A stretch of DNA of 64,000 nt from Agromyces sp. SYSU T00194 (GTDB lineage: Bacteria; Actinomycetota; Actinomycetes; Actinomycetales; Microbacteriaceae), in NCBI RefSeq assembly GCF_040496035.1, contig NZ_JBEPJZ010000001.1, forward strand, positions 248,001 to 312,000, given 5' to 3'. The translations under genes were made by a program, and so were the position numbers. Below the pieces are notes generated by a model. That model made no database searches. It worked only from the letters and a program-made list of their open reading frames with translations, and had not been told where the DNA came from. Of this stretch, positions 62,955 through 64,000 are shown piece after piece (the first letter of the stretch is position 1; every line of letters starts with the position of its first letter).

Positions 62955-63821
62955 TCAGGCGTGCCCGTGCCGGAAGCGCACCGTCTGTCCCGGCCGCAAC
63001 TGCGCGAAGCGGTCGACCGAGGCATCCGACACCACCGCGATCACGGGGTAGCCGCCCGTCACCGGATGGTCGGCGAGGAGCACGGTCGGCGTGCCCTCCG
63101 GCGGCACCTGCACCGAGCCGCGCACGACGCCCTCGCTGGCGAGCTCCCCCGGCACGAGCCGCTCGAGCGCCGGACCCTCGAGGCGCACGCCGATGCGGTC
63201 GGAGCGCGGCGAGACGCGCCAGTCGGTCTCGAACAGCGCGAGGCGCGCCGCGTCGGTGAACCAGTCGGCACGGGGGCCCGGAGCCAGCTCGGCGACCACC
63301 TCGTCGTCGACGGGCGCCCACCGCGTGAGCGAGTCCACCACGGGGATGGCGCCTGCGACCTCGTCGCCGACCGGCAGCACGTCACCGGCTGCGAGGGGCG
63401 CGGGGCCGAGGCCCGCGAGCGTGTCGCGCGAGCGTGAGCCGAGCACGCGCGGCACCGCGATGCCGCCGCGCACCGCGACGACGTAGCGCAGCCCGTGGGC
63501 GGCGATCGGCAGCACCAGTTCCGCGCCCGGGGCCGCGCGCGTCGCGGTCTCCGGGTGCACGGGCGCACCGTCGAGCGCGACCTCGCCCCACGCGCCCGTC
63601 ACCGCGAACCAGCCGCCGTCGTCGAGCCGCAGGCGCAGGCCGCCCACCGTGCACTCGAGCGCCGCCGCCTGCGGCGCGTTGCCGACGAGGCGGTTCGCGA
63701 GGCCGAGCGCTGCGCGATCGGCCGCCCCCGAGCCGCCGACGCCGAGGTGCGCCCAACCCGGGCGCCCGCGGTCCTCCACCAGCGTGAGGGGCCCGGGCTC
63801 GAGCACGGTCAGCCGGGTCAT
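62955..63821 (-). CDS. pxpC: 5-oxoprolinase subunit C (biotin-dependent carboxylase-like, KipA family)
   Basis: With PxpA and PxpB, cleaves 5-oxoproline to glutamate using ATP. It has 288 residues. It opens [20 protein letters not shown] and carries [14 protein letters not shown] and [12 protein letters not shown], all standard for PxpC. It overlaps pxpB by 4 nt (ATGA) and converges with the spermidine-synthase-like genes. Confidence 0.92.
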   Translation of the reverse strand: MTRLTVLEPGPLTLVEDRGRPGWAHLGVGGSGAADRAALGLANRLVGNAPQAAALECTVGGLRLRLDDGGWFAVTGAWGEVALDGAPVHPETATRAAPGAELVLPIAAHGLRYVVAVRGGIAVPRVLGSRSRDTLAGLGPAPLAAGDVLPVGDEVAGAIPVVDSLTRWAPVDDEVVAELAPGPRADWFTDAARLALFETDWRVSPRSDRIGVRLEGPALERLVPGELASEGVVRGSVQVPPEGTPTVLLADHPVTGGYPVIAVVSDASVDRFAQLRPGQTVRFRHGHA

Positions 63822-64000
63822 GCGCCGCCCTCGCTCCGCACGAAGCGCACGAGGGCGCCGGGCACGAGTCGCGCAGGCGGGTCCGCCGCGGCGTCCCAGA
63901 GGGGCACGTCGGTGCGCCCGATGAGCTGCCAGCCGCCGGGGCTCTCGCGCGGGTACACGCCGGAGTACGGGCCGGCGAGGCCGATCGAGCCGGCCGGCAC
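63818..64000 (-). CDS. pxpB: 5-oxoprolinase subunit B, C-terminal end (cut by window edge)
   Basis: Only the last 60 codons are in the window. [20 protein letters not shown] and [14 protein letters not shown] are the C-terminal signature of PxpB/KipI. The gene starts beyond the right edge. The overlap with pxpC confirms an operon. Confidence 0.9.
   Translation of the reverse strand: MPAGSIGLAGPYSGVYPRESPGGWQLIGRTDVPLWDAAADPPARLVPGALVRFVRSEGGA

Overview
This 64 kb window is high-GC DNA from an actinobacterium, most likely a member of the Microbacteriaceae (family-level inference). The reasons are the very high GC, the S10-spc-alpha ribosomal gene order, many TAnnnT-box leaderless genes, GTG/TTG starts, and a MurE-type ligase whose substrate motif departs from the diaminopimelate form. 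I see no tRNA, rRNA, insertion sequence, prophage or CRISPR array.

The backbone is the transcription/translation super-cluster, read almost entirely on the minus strand from right to left: rpoB-rpoC (61.0-53.6 kb), rpsL-rpsG-fusA-tuf (40.7-36.4 kb), the S10 and spc operons from rpsJ to secY-adk-map (33.1-20.5 kb), infA-rpmJ-rpsM-rpsK-rpoA-rplQ (12.6-9.5 kb), then truA, rplM-rpsI, glmM, and divergent coaA/glmS at the left edge.

Four blocks interrupt this backbone. (1) 12.7-20.5 kb, between map and infA: a mannitol PTS locus with mtlD, mtlF, mtlA, the general PTS genes ptsI and ptsH, a small IIB-like protein and a divergent MtlR-type regulator. (2) 33.6-36.3 kb, between rpsJ and tuf: a MurE-like Mur ligase and a membrane acyltransferase. 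(3) 42.2-52.4 kb, between rpsL and rpoC: a compact type VII secretion-like locus with an FHA-containing EssC/EccC-type ATPase, an RDD-FHA membrane protein, two WXG100-like small proteins, a candidate substrate, two cytosolic proteins of unknown fold and a membrane protein. It is bounded by strong hairpin terminators. (4) 5.1-9.4 kb, between rplQ and truA: a pair of double-GNAT acetyltransferases and an acyltransferase-SGNH protein. Right of rpoB lie two tandem spermidine-synthase-like genes and the end of a 5-oxoprolinase (pxpB-pxpC) operon.

The most novel signals are in the type VII-like locus. A 23-bp dyad motif, identical at 16 of 23 positions, occurs in three of its intergenic gaps. Each copy lies on the upstream side of a transcription block, 22-23 nt before a -10-like box (the third box is weak). 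This suggests a locus-specific regulator. The locus has no recognisable EccB/EccD/EccE/MycP or EsaA/EssA/EssB partner. Other notable points are ribosomal protein L15 with a 116-residue Lys/Ala/Pro repeat extension, MurE with DHHPR in place of DDNPR, and housekeeping EI/HPr placed inside a mannitol operon.
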